From positions 1-10,955 of the forward strand of contig JAKAVU010000068.1 of NCBI GenBank assembly GCA_021817185.1: DNA of 10,955 nt, in the 5' to 3' direction. The notes beneath the pieces are model-generated. The model made no database searches. It was not told where the DNA came from and worked only from the letters and a program-made list of their open reading frames with translations. Each line of letters opens with the position of its first letter. Positions within the stretch are counted from its first letter, which is position 1. The position numbers and the translations under genes were made by a program. Source of the DNA: a bacterium. GTDB lineage: Bacteria; Chloroflexota; Dormibacteria; UBA8260; Bog-877. Shown piece after piece: positions 1-6,336 of the stretch.

Positions 1-810
1 CGCCACCACCAGACGCACCGGGCCGGGCGGTGGAGAGTACTTGAGGGCGTTGTCCACCAGATTAGCCACCGCTCGGGTGAGGAGCGCACGGTCCCCCCTG
101 ATGGGAGGAACCCCCTCATCGACGGCCACCAAGAGCTCGTGCCCCGTGGCGCCGGCGAGTAGTTCGAAGGTCTCGTGCACATCGCGGGCCACCTCTCCCA
201 GACTCACGCGGGAGTGGCGGTATCGTTCCGGGGCCAGCTCGCCAGCCCTCACCAGATCCGTAAGGCCGGCGAGCACGGAAGTCAGGCGGGCCACTGCTCG
301 TGACTGTCGCGAAACCGCCGCGCTGAGCTCGGGGGCTGCTCTCGCGGAGTCCTGGGTGAGGCGGTCCAGAGATTCGGTCACGCCAAGCATTGGGGAACGG
401 AGCTCGTGCAGCATCAGGGCGGCGGACGGCAGCTCGGAGTCGGGCCCCGGGCTGGGAGCCGGAGGGTGGAAGACAACTGCCGTCCAACCCGGGACCTGGG
501 CCAGCTCGAACACCTCGGCCAGGACCCCTGCCCGGTTGGAGTGGATGGCGCGCACTGCGAGCTCGGAGTGGCGCGCGTGCCGCAGGACCTCCTGCCTCAG
601 TGCGTCTATCTCGGGGTCGACCAGAAAGCCACGACTGTCGAACACCGCGCCGGCCAGGTGACCCTCAAGTGACGCCTGGTTGGCGAACTCCAGGTGTCCC
701 GAGTGGTCCAGCACCGCCACGGGGAGGCTCATCCGCCAGAGAATTTCGCTGGCGAAGTCCTGGGCGGGGATCGGCTGCGCCGGCGCGGCGCCGTGCCAGC
801 CCGCGCTCAC
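1..810 (-). CDS. Sensor histidine kinase, PAS-like + HisKA, 3' end cut by window
   Basis: Cytosolic two-component sensor kinase, predicted to autophosphorylate on histidine and pass phosphate to the response regulator encoded just upstream. I translated the minus strand by hand: 270 codons are open from a GTG at 810 to the window edge. Residues about 20-50 (LPVAVLDHSGHLEFAN) look like the start of a PAS-type sensor domain. The H-box is HELRSP with the phospho-accepting His at residue 135, and the N-box is NLVDNALKYSP near residues 250-260. The G-boxes of the HATPase domain lie beyond the edge. No transmembrane segment appears in the visible part, so the signal is probably intracellular. The GTG start overlaps the regulator's TGA as GTGA, indicating translational coupling. 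The kinase family is clear; the signal is unknown. Confidence 0.9.
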   Translation of the reverse strand, partial: MSAGWHGAAPAQPIPAQDFASEILWRMSLPVAVLDHSGHLEFANQASLEGHLAGAVFDSRGFLVDPEIDALRQEVLRHARHSELAVRAIHSNRAGVLAEVFELAQVPGWTAVVFHPPAPSPGPDSELPSAALMLHELRSPMLGVTESLDRLTQDSARAAPELSAAVSRQSRAVARLTSVLAGLTDLVRAGELAPERYRHSRVSLGEVARDVHETFELLAGATGHELLVAVDEGVPPIRGDRALLTRAVANLVDNALKYSPPPGPVRLVVA

Positions 811-1496
811 GGCCGCGGATCGAACTTGTAGCCGACCCCGCGCACGGTGTGGATGAAGCGCGGGTTCTGACTGCTGTCGCCTAGCAACCTGCGCAGTTCG
901 ACCACCGCATTGTCAACCGCGCGATTGTAGACATCTGAGTTCACTCCCCACACCCGGTACACCAGCTGCTCCTTGCGCCAGACTGAGCCCGGTCGACTGG
1001 CCAGCGCCGCCAGCAGCCCGAAGGCGCGGGGCGGCAGGCGGGTCTCGCGGCCATCAATCACGCAGGTCCAGGTCGCGCTGTCCAGAACCAACCCACCTGC
1101 CTCGATCCGGGAGGGAGCATCTGTGCGGTGGTGCAGCAGCCGCGCGACGGCCGCTCGGAGCACGCTGGGGTCCTCGGCCTTGCCGATGTACACGTCGGCC
1201 CCGCTGCTGTAGCCGGCGGCCTTGTCGAATGAGTCCTCCTTGGCACTGAGCATGACCACCGGGGTCTCGTCCCCGGAGTCGCGCATGGCGCGCACCACTT
1301 CCAGTCCACTCATCCCGGGCATTGCGTAATCCAGCACCACGCAGTCGGGCTTTCCCCTCGCCATCTGGGCCAGGGCCTGGCGACCGCCGACGGCCTCCTC
1401 CAAGTGATATCCGTCCGGCTCGAGGACGCTCCTGACCGCGGCGAGGCTCAGGGGATCGTCATCTACCACCAACACGCGCGCACGCTCTGGGCCCAT
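807..1496 (-). CDS. OmpR/PhoB-family response regulator
   Basis: DNA-binding response regulator of 229 residues. The N-terminal receiver domain (about 6-120) has the acidic pocket DDD at 12-14, phospho-acceptor Asp56 in VVLDYAMPGMSG, the conserved Ser84 in VVMLSA and Lys106 in YIGKA. The C-terminal half (about 130-226) is an OmpR-type winged helix ending in the typical FIHTVRGVGYKF wing. The ATG at 1496 was chosen because GGAGGG lies 3 nt upstream and the receiver fold begins immediately after it; the reading frame stays open far upstream, but that stretch lies antisense to the sigma-factor gene. The 3' end overlaps the histidine kinase by 4 nt, so the pair is cognate. It diverges from the ECF sigma/Tad operon, so control of that operon is plausible but inferred. 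Confidence 0.95.
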   Translation of the reverse strand: MGPERARVLVVDDDPLSLAAVRSVLEPDGYHLEEAVGGRQALAQMARGKPDCVVLDYAMPGMSGLEVVRAMRDSGDETPVVMLSAKEDSFDKAAGYSSGADVYIGKAEDPSVLRAAVARLLHHRTDAPSRIEAGGLVLDSATWTCVIDGRETRLPPRAFGLLAALASRPGSVWRKEQLVYRVWGVNSDVYNRAVDNAVVELRRLLGDSSQNPRFIHTVRGVGYKFDPRP

Positions 1497-1508
1497 CGTC
1501 CCTCCAAT

Positions 1509-1549
1509 CCCCGACAGTCGCAAGCCTACGCCCCGACAGACGCCGACAC
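1509..1549. repeat. CCCCGACAG direct repeats in the divergent control region
   Basis: CCCCGACAG occurs exactly at 1509-1517 and 1531-1539, a 22-bp period (two helical turns). A related copy, CGCCGACAC, follows at 1541-1549, 10 bp after the second. OmpR-family regulators bind direct repeats with about 10-11 bp spacing, so this could be an operator of the adjacent regulator. One copy lies inside the spacer of the candidate leftward promoter and another at its expected start site, which would suit autorepression. That role is inference. Confidence 0.4.
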
Positions 1550-1551
1550 AA
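1523..1551 (-). promoter_or_regulatory. Candidate promoter for the regulator-kinase pair
   Basis: On the minus strand, TTGTGT (1551-1546) is followed by a 17-nt spacer and TAGGCT (1528-1523). TAGGCT is a common -10 form in high-GC actinobacterial housekeeping promoters; the -35 box matches the TTGACA consensus at only three positions. Transcription would start near 1516, leaving a leader of about 20 nt that contains the GGAGGG ribosome site. This was found by eye and rests on motif similarity only. Confidence 0.4.
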
Positions 1552-1615
1552 ACAGTGCAAATGCGCAGCGGTTCGGGTGGGACCTCCGGGCTACTTCCGG
1601 ACCCGTCCTGAGCGA

Positions 1616-1639
1616 TCTCGGCGAAAGACTCTCGGCGAA
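1616..1639. repeat. 10-bp direct repeat upstream of the sigma-factor gene
   Basis: TCTCGGCGAA is repeated exactly at 1616-1625 and 1630-1639 (14-bp period), ending 21 bp before the ribosome binding site of the ECF sigma gene. It could be an operator or lie in the 5' leader. No convincing rightward promoter could be picked near it. Confidence 0.35.
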
Positions 1640-1673
1640 GGGGCCGTGGAGGGTCCCGTCGGGAGGAAGTGGG

Positions 1674-2255
1674 GTGAGTGAGGACGAGTTCGGGGACCGG
1701 GTGAGTGCACTGCGCCGGGGGGAGCCGGAAGCGGTGGAGTGGATGTTTCGCACCTTCAAGGACGATGTGGAGCGGTGCTTCCGGCGGCGGCCGCCGGAGG
1801 ATCGCGCGGACCTGGTCCAGGACGTCTTCGTAACCGCGATTGTGAGGCTGCACTCCTTCCAGGGAGACCGCGAGTCTGTGCTCAGAGCCTGGCTGCGGAG
1901 CATCGCCTTTCATCGCTGGCACCACCGCTGGGAAGCAGACCGGGTCCGCCAGCGCCACGCCGGGATGCCCCTGGAGATGCTGATGGACGTGAATCCCCGG
2001 CACCGCGCGCTTGCCGACCAGGGCACTGACCCCTGCCTGGAGTTGGTCGAGCGCGAAACGGTCAAACGGGTGCTCGACCACCTGACGCCAGACCAGGCGG
2101 AGGCCGTGAGAGCTCACGTCCTGGACGGCAAGACCACCGACCAGATCGCCCGCGAGTGGGGAGTGCCGAAGGAGCGGGTGCGTGCCCTCTACAAGCGGGG
2201 CGTGGCGCGTCTGCGCCGATGCGGCGCGGCGAGCGAGCTGCGCGGTGCCGCTTGA
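1674..2255 (+). CDS. ECF-type RNA polymerase sigma factor
   Basis: A 193-residue sigma-70 family protein with only regions 2 and 4, as in extracytoplasmic-function sigma factors. Region 2 spans about residues 18-90, with the core-binding DLVQDVFVTAIVRLHSF stretch and the WLRSIAFHRWHHRW segment near the -10 recognition helix. Region 4 spans about 128-182, with LTPDQAEAVRAHVLDG and the helix-turn-helix TTDQIAREWGVPKERVRALY. The GTG at 1674 was chosen because GGGAGG at 1661-1666 is 7 nt upstream and it is the first good start before region 2. The frame is open back to 1404, but that part runs antisense to the regulator gene. No anti-sigma factor with a membrane segment follows. Its position ahead of the tad genes suggests it drives them and perhaps itself; this is inferred. 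Confidence 0.9.
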   Translation: MSEDEFGDRVSALRRGEPEAVEWMFRTFKDDVERCFRRRPPEDRADLVQDVFVTAIVRLHSFQGDRESVLRAWLRSIAFHRWHHRWEADRVRQRHAGMPLEMLMDVNPRHRALADQGTDPCLELVERETVKRVLDHLTPDQAEAVRAHVLDGKTTDQIAREWGVPKERVRALYKRGVARLRRCGAASELRGAA

Positions 2256-2406
2256 ACGCGGTGAACTCGGCCCCCGGGAGGCCGAGCCGCTTGTTACCCC
2301 CGAGGAACACCCGCTCGGGTTCCCATCCGAGGCCTTCGTGGAGCAAAATTTCATCAGCTGGATCGTGGGCGCCAGTGAGCCCCGAGGGGAGGGGCGGCCG
2401 CGATGA
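2245..2406 (+). CDS. Possible small ORF between sigma factor and cpaB (doubtful)
   Basis: A 53-codon frame starts with GTG inside the end of the sigma gene (11-nt overlap, the same overlap seen at two later junctions in the operon) and stops 13 nt before cpaB. The predicted peptide is acidic and proline-rich, with one short hydrophobic patch (NFISWIVG), and matches no family I know. Against it: the Shine-Dalgarno match is poor, about 40 of 53 codons end in G/C by hand count (lower than roughly 36 of the first 40 in cpaB), and a second frame is also open here. It is probably a leader or spacer rather than a gene. Confidence 0.2.
   Translation: MPLERGELGPREAEPLVTPEEHPLGFPSEAFVEQNFISWIVGASEPRGEGRPR
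2266..2286. other. GC hairpin after the sigma-factor gene
   Basis: CTCGGCC (2266-2272) and GGCCGAG (2280-2286) form a perfect 7-bp inverted repeat with a 7-nt loop, starting 11 nt after the sigma stop codon. No T-run follows, so it is not a standard intrinsic terminator. It could attenuate or protect the transcript between the regulatory gene and the pilus genes. Confidence 0.35.
2304..2323. promoter_or_regulatory. GGAAC...GTTCC inverted repeat ahead of cpaB
   Basis: GGAAC (2304-2308) and GTTCC (2319-2323) are exact inverted arms around a 10-nt centre. GGAAC is also the classical -35 core of many ECF sigma promoters, and the locus encodes an ECF sigma. However, no clear ECF -10 element sits 16-17 nt downstream. 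It is either an operator-like palindrome or a weak promoter element. The rest of the gap (2324-2406) is unusual only for the AT-richer GCAAAATTTCATC at 2343-2355. Confidence 0.25.
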
Positions 2407-2419
2407 GGGAGGCTGAGCG

Positions 2420-3142
2420 GTGAGGCGGAAACTGGCATTGGCCGTGGGGCTGATCACCTTCTGTGCCGCGCTCACCGCCTTCCTCCTGATCGCCGTGGAG
2501 GTGCAGTCCGGCCAGCACAGGGTGCTGGTGGCGGCCCGAAACCTGCCCGCGGGGACAGCTCTGCAGGCCGACACCACTGATCTCGCCCCGGGAGGGGCGC
2601 TGGTGCACATGCAGCCGGCGGCTCTGGCCGACACCATTCCTGAGCGCGAATTCGCCACCGTGCAAGGGGCGATCACCCTGGTGGACATCCCTGCTGGGGC
2701 CGTCATCCTGCGAAGCGAGCTGGAGATGGGTGCCGCCGCCGGCCAGCGGGAGGTCACCTTGACCCTGGCGTCCATGCCATCCAACCTCGGTCCGGGCAGC
2801 CTGGTCGATCTGCTGGCGGTCTCCGGATCCGGCTCGCCGTCCAGCTCCGACCTATGTGGGAGCAGCGCGCAGTCCGGATGCGTGATGCCGTTGGCCCAGT
2901 CGGTGCGAGCAGTCAGCGTCGACTACCCGGCCCACCAGATCACCATCACGGTCCCTCCGAGCCAGGTCGCGCCCTGGCTGTTTCTCGACGCCACCCAGGC
3001 GATCTGGGCGGTGAGTGCCAACGGGCCCGCCTGCCCCGGTGCCGAAGGCGCGGTGTCCAGTCCGCAGGGAGCGCTGCAGGCGATCGAGGGCCCAAGTGAC
3101 GGAGGGGGGTGCCACACCGCCGTCTCCAGCCCCGCCCCCTGA
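2420..3142 (+). CDS. cpaB: CpaB/RcpC-like Flp pilus assembly protein, SAF domain
   Basis: A 240-residue envelope protein of the Tad machine. After a short basic N-terminus, one membrane segment (about 5-26) anchors it with the rest outside. A SAF domain follows (about 34-101), with the typical VLVAARNLPAGTAL opening and VDIPAGAVILRSEL close. The CpaB/RcpC C-terminal region (about 108-200) contains NLGPGSLVDLLAV. In diderms CpaB works with the secretin; none is present here, so it may contact the cell wall or stabilise the filament base (inference). The GTG start has GGGAGG at 2407-2412, 7 nt upstream. Four cysteines (146, 154, 205, 231) lie in the extracytoplasmic part and could pair as disulfides. 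Its stop shares one base with the next start (TGATG). Confidence 0.88.
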   Translation: MRRKLALAVGLITFCAALTAFLLIAVEVQSGQHRVLVAARNLPAGTALQADTTDLAPGGALVHMQPAALADTIPEREFATVQGAITLVDIPAGAVILRSELEMGAAAGQREVTLTLASMPSNLGPGSLVDLLAVSGSGSPSSSDLCGSSAQSGCVMPLAQSVRAVSVDYPAHQITITVPPSQVAPWLFLDATQAIWAVSANGPACPGAEGAVSSPQGALQAIEGPSDGGGCHTAVSSPAP

Positions 3143-4035
3143 TGCCGCGCCTCGCCAACCTCCGTCGGCTGGATGACAAGTCCCACCTGGTGGACGGTGC
3201 GGATGCGGGCGGGTCCATTCCACGGCCCCATCGGGTTCTGGGGGTGGTCGGACCCGGCGGGGCGCCCGGGCGCACGTTCGTAAGCCTCAACCTGGCGACG
3301 GCGCTCGCTGAGGACGGAGTCAGAGTCGCCCTGATCGAGGCCGGGTCCGGACTTGGCACGGTGGCCCTGCGGCTCAATCTGAAGGAAGACCGGTCCCTCG
3401 CTTACCTGGCCCACGAGGCCAAGGTTCGTGCCCTCGACCGTGAGCTGCTCGAGCGCCACCTGCAGCGCCGCGGTCCACTCGACGTCCTGGGGGGGAACTT
3501 CGAGCCCGGTGCCCCGGGAGACGTCTCCCCGGAGATCCTCGATGCGCTCATCGTCCTCCTCGGTGTCGACCACGAGCTGATCGTGGTGGATGTGGGGCCG
3601 CTGGAGTCCCATCTGGCGGTAGCCCATGCCCTCAGGTGCCAGACCCTGTGCTGGGTGGTGTCGCCGACTCCGGTTGGGGTGGACCTCTTTGATCGGGTGG
3701 TGCGATCCGCGCTCGCGAACCCCTTGCGGGCCAAGCCGAGCCTGGCCGTGCTCAATGGGGCGGGCCCGGACACCTTGGTGGTCTCCGACGCGGCCTTCCT
3801 GCGACGTTATGGCATCCCCCTGGTGGCCACCATCCCCTTCAACAGGGGGGCGTGCCTGCGCGCGGACAGCGCCCAGAGGGCGGCCGTCACCGAGGGCCAA
3901 CTGCGGTTGCCACTGCGGGCCGCGACGCGGGCGGTGGCGGCCCAGGTGTTCCGCGGACTCTCCTCGGATCCGGTGCCGGAAGCGGGCCGCACGTTGGCGG
4001 CCGGCTCCATGGAGAGGTCTGGGGCCAACTCATGA
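3142..4035 (+). CDS. cpaE: Divergent CpaE/TadZ-like ParA/MinD-family protein, degenerate P-loop
   Basis: A 297-residue protein with the ParA/MinD fold expected for CpaE/TadZ, which localises Tad machines in the cell. The fold is recognisable from VLGVVGPGGAPGRTFVSLNL (32-51), where the deviant Walker A motif belongs, from VALIEAGSGLGTVALRLNL (A' region) and from HELIVVDVGP with the Walker B Asp150. Both expected lysines are lost: the signature Lys is Pro38 and the P-loop Lys is Arg44. The DxD of the A' motif is also missing. It may bind nucleotide weakly or act as a non-hydrolysing scaffold paired with the second CpaE-like protein downstream. The ATG at 3142 overlaps the cpaB stop; the 3' end overlaps cpaF as ATGA. 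Family assignment is good, activity uncertain. Confidence 0.8.
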   Translation: MPRLANLRRLDDKSHLVDGADAGGSIPRPHRVLGVVGPGGAPGRTFVSLNLATALAEDGVRVALIEAGSGLGTVALRLNLKEDRSLAYLAHEAKVRALDRELLERHLQRRGPLDVLGGNFEPGAPGDVSPEILDALIVLLGVDHELIVVDVGPLESHLAVAHALRCQTLCWVVSPTPVGVDLFDRVVRSALANPLRAKPSLAVLNGAGPDTLVVSDAAFLRRYGIPLVATIPFNRGACLRADSAQRAAVTEGQLRLPLRAATRAVAAQVFRGLSSDPVPEAGRTLAAGSMERSGANS

Positions 4036-5408
4036 GCATCGCCAAGCCGACCCTGGCCGAGCCCGCGGTGGAAGCCCTGGATGCTATCGAATCCGAGCTG
4101 CTGACGGCGGTCCGGGCCAAGATCGCCGGGGAGCTGGAGAGGCGCAGAGACACCGAGCTCAAGCCCGAGGACAGGAACTGGATCGCGGCTTTGGTGCAGG
4201 GCGAGATCCGCAGCTACCACTCGACCGCCCCGCACCGACGGCGGCCGATCCTCACCGCTCAGGCCTACGACGAGCTGCGTCGAAGGTTGCTCGCCCACGT
4301 CGCGCCCCTGGGTCCGCTCGCGGAACTGCTGGCGGATCCACTGGTCGAGGAGGTCATCGTCAACGGCCCGGATGAGGTGCTGGTGGTGCGGGACGGCAGT
4401 CAACGCTCATCGAACATCCACTTCGAAAGTGAGGACGCGTTGCTGGCCACGGTGCAGCGCCTGCTGGGCTCCGGGTCTGCCCACCTGGACCGGGCCAGCC
4501 CCATGGTGACCGCCACCCTCGAGGACGGCTCTCGGCTCAACGCGGTGCTCCCCCCGGTGGCGGTGCCGATGGCGGTGACCATCCGTCGGCACCAGCTCGC
4601 CCGCTTCGGCCGACTGGCGGACCTGGCCGGGGTGGGGACCTTGCCCTGGGAGCTGATCCCGCTCCTGCAGGCGGCGGTACGGGCGCGCTTGAACCTGATC
4701 GTTTCCGGGAGCACCGGGTCGGGCAAGACCACCCTCCTGCGCCTGCTCATCGGCGAGGTGCCCGCTTGGGAGCGCGTCATCACCATCGAGGATCAGCGCG
4801 AGCTGCACCTGCGAACCCCCCAGGGTGGACGGCCCAACACGATCTCCCTGGAGGCGCGCGACCCCAACACCGAAGGCCGAGGCGAGGTGACCATTCAGCA
4901 GCTGGTGCGCAACGCCTTGCGCCAGCGACCTGATCGGATCTTCGTGGGCGAGTGCCGCGGCGCGGAGGCGCTCGATGTGGTCGACGCCATGGGCACCGGT
5001 CATGACGGCAGCGGCACCACCCTGCACGCCAACAGTGCCCGTGACGCCTTGCTCCGGCTGGCGGGGCTGGTCCGGCGTCACCCCGCCCAGGCTCGGGCCG
5101 ACCCGGGCGCCATCGCCAGAGAGCTGGCGGCCAAGGTGGATGTGGTGATCCACCTCTCCAGGATGCGGCGATCCGACGGCAGCGACCAGCGCGTCATCCA
5201 GGCGGTGGGGCTGGTCACGGGCCAGGTCGAGGGTGACCTGCCGTTGCTGGAGAGCGTGTGCCACTTCCAACGAGCCCGAGGCACCTGGGCCTGGGACCTG
5301 AGCCGGCTGGATGATCTCTCTCCCAAGATCCAGGACAAGCTCGACGGGGCGGGGATCGTGGTCAACAGCCTGCTCGGCGGGCTCGTCGATTCCGCGAGGA
5401 CGTCCTAA
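4032..5408 (+). CDS. cpaF: CpaF/TadA pilus assembly motor ATPase
   Basis: A 458-residue secretion ATPase of the PilT/GspE superfamily, CpaF subfamily. It is expected to form a cytoplasmic hexamer and power Flp pilus extension, and retraction in some species. An N-terminal helical domain (about 1-95) precedes the PAS-like N2 domain, whose PLVEEVIVNGPDEVLV (103-118) is characteristic. The RecA-like domain has Walker A GSTGSGKTT (226-234, Lys232), an Asp-box region TIEDQREL (251-258), Walker B RIFVGECRG with Glu307, and the His-box GHDGSGTTLHAN (323-334). All catalytic motifs are intact and the length is normal for the family. The ATG at 4032 overlaps the previous stop by 4 nt (ATGA); the longer open frame upstream is antisense-free but lies inside the cpaE-like gene. 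Function is secure. Confidence 0.97.
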   Translation: MSIAKPTLAEPAVEALDAIESELLTAVRAKIAGELERRRDTELKPEDRNWIAALVQGEIRSYHSTAPHRRRPILTAQAYDELRRRLLAHVAPLGPLAELLADPLVEEVIVNGPDEVLVVRDGSQRSSNIHFESEDALLATVQRLLGSGSAHLDRASPMVTATLEDGSRLNAVLPPVAVPMAVTIRRHQLARFGRLADLAGVGTLPWELIPLLQAAVRARLNLIVSGSTGSGKTTLLRLLIGEVPAWERVITIEDQRELHLRTPQGGRPNTISLEARDPNTEGRGEVTIQQLVRNALRQRPDRIFVGECRGAEALDVVDAMGTGHDGSGTTLHANSARDALLRLAGLVRRHPAQARADPGAIARELAAKVDVVIHLSRMRRSDGSDQRVIQAVGLVTGQVEGDLPLLESVCHFQRARGTWAWDLSRLDDLSPKIQDKLDGAGIVVNSLLGGLVDSARTS

Positions 5409-5409
5409 C

Positions 5410-6336
5410 GTGCTCCAGCCCGGGGCTTTGCTGGTGGTTCTGGCGGCGGTGGCGGCGCTGGCCGCCACCCTGCTCGCCTGGCTCGCGCTGAGCCCGGCCA
5501 CGCGGGGAGCCGGCTCTCAGGTCCGCTCCGCTCGGCGTCCGCTCGCCTGGCGCCAGCTGGCGGTGGCGGTCATGCCCAGCCTGGCGGCCGGAGCCGGGGT
5601 GGGCTCGGTCGCTTGGCTCATCCTCGGGCTTCCCTTGCCGGCGCTCACTCTGGCGGCACTCGGGGTCTTGATGGAGAGGGGGATCGCGGGCTGGCGGTTG
5701 GCGGCCGCGCGGGCGCGCGTCCGGGAGCAGCTGGTGGCCGCGGTGGACCTGCTCGCCCAGCTGCTGCCGGCCGGCCATGGCGTGCGTCAGGCGCTGCAGG
5801 TGTTGGCCGAGAGCGGTCCCCCCGACCTCCGGCCGGAACTGGCGCGGGTGGTCGCCAGATTGCAGCAGGTGACCCTGGAGCAGGCCCTGGTCGAGGCAGA
5901 CTCCCGGCTGCGGCAGCCTCTGTTCACCTTGATCGCCACGACCCTCATCGTCGGCGGGCGCTCGGGGGGAAGGATCGCTCCCCTTCTCGACGAGTTGGCC
6001 CGCGCGGCCCGCCAGATCCAGGCGGCCGAGGACCAGGTGCGGGCGGAGCAGGCCCAGGGGCGCCTGGGAGCGCTCGTGATAGCGGTGATGCCACTGCTGT
6101 TGATAGTCGTGCTCCGGGTCGTGAACCCGGCCTACCTCGAGCCCTACCACTCCCTGGGCGGGCAGCTGATTCTGGCCTTCCTGCTGGCCCTGATCGTGCT
6201 CGGATACCTCTGGATGACCAGAATCCTGCGGATCACCGACCTCGATCAGATCGTCATAGCCGGCGACGGCTCCGCGGTCTCCGCCGGCGAGGCTCGGGCC
6301 GATCTGGAGCTGGCCGCCGTGCGGCGTACACCATGA
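5410..6336 (+). CDS. tadB: TadB-like inner membrane platform protein (T2SSF domain)
   Basis: A 308-residue integral membrane protein of the GspF/PilC superfamily, one of the two platform subunits on which CpaF acts. Predicted membrane segments are near residues 6-28, 50-88 (one or two), 219-237 and 250-270. A cytoplasmic T2SSF four-helix domain runs from about 105 to 215, with the typical LLAQLLPAGHGVRQALQVLA and LIVGGRSGGRIAPLLDELA stretches. The GTG start lies 1 nt after the cpaF TAA and gives a sensible first membrane helix; no strong Shine-Dalgarno sequence precedes it, so translation is probably coupled to cpaF. The 3' end overlaps tadC as ATGA. Assignment as TadB rather than TadC follows from gene order after cpaF. 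Confidence 0.92.
   Translation: MLQPGALLVVLAAVAALAATLLAWLALSPATRGAGSQVRSARRPLAWRQLAVAVMPSLAAGAGVGSVAWLILGLPLPALTLAALGVLMERGIAGWRLAAARARVREQLVAAVDLLAQLLPAGHGVRQALQVLAESGPPDLRPELARVVARLQQVTLEQALVEADSRLRQPLFTLIATTLIVGGRSGGRIAPLLDELARAARQIQAAEDQVRAEQAQGRLGALVIAVMPLLLIVVLRVVNPAYLEPYHSLGGQLILAFLLALIVLGYLWMTRILRITDLDQIVIAGDGSAVSAGEARADLELAAVRRTP

Noticed and set aside
41..884. Several rightward open frames at the left edge
   Set aside because: They are shadows of the histidine kinase on the other strand, whose H-box and N-box are clear; their translations are low-complexity Arg/Ser/Ala-rich.
1404..1673. N-terminal extension of the ECF sigma factor to an ATG at 1404
   Set aside because: It overlaps the regulator gene in antisense and adds no sigma-factor sequence; GTG 1674 has a good ribosome site 7 nt upstream.
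2403..2423. Six-codon ATG micro-ORF whose TGA overlaps the cpaB GTG as GTGA
   Set aside because: It includes the cpaB Shine-Dalgarno sequence itself and is easily explained by chance; no evidence of translation.
1497..2438. Leftward open frame extending the response regulator to 543 residues
   Set aside because: The part upstream of 1496 has no receiver or other recognisable sequence, lies antisense to the well-supported ECF sigma gene and precedes the GGAGGG-ATG start.
4944..4961. Cysteine in the CpaF Walker B region (VGECRG instead of VGEVRG)
   Set aside because: The catalytic Glu is kept and, as far as I recall, this substitution is frequent in CpaF proteins of high-GC Gram-positive bacteria, so it is not notable.
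4407..5501. Leftward 364-codon frame opposite cpaF
   Set aside because: It lies antisense to the fully intact cpaF motifs; long shadow frames are expected at this GC content. The same holds for the 326-codon leftward frame at 5362-6342 opposite tadB.
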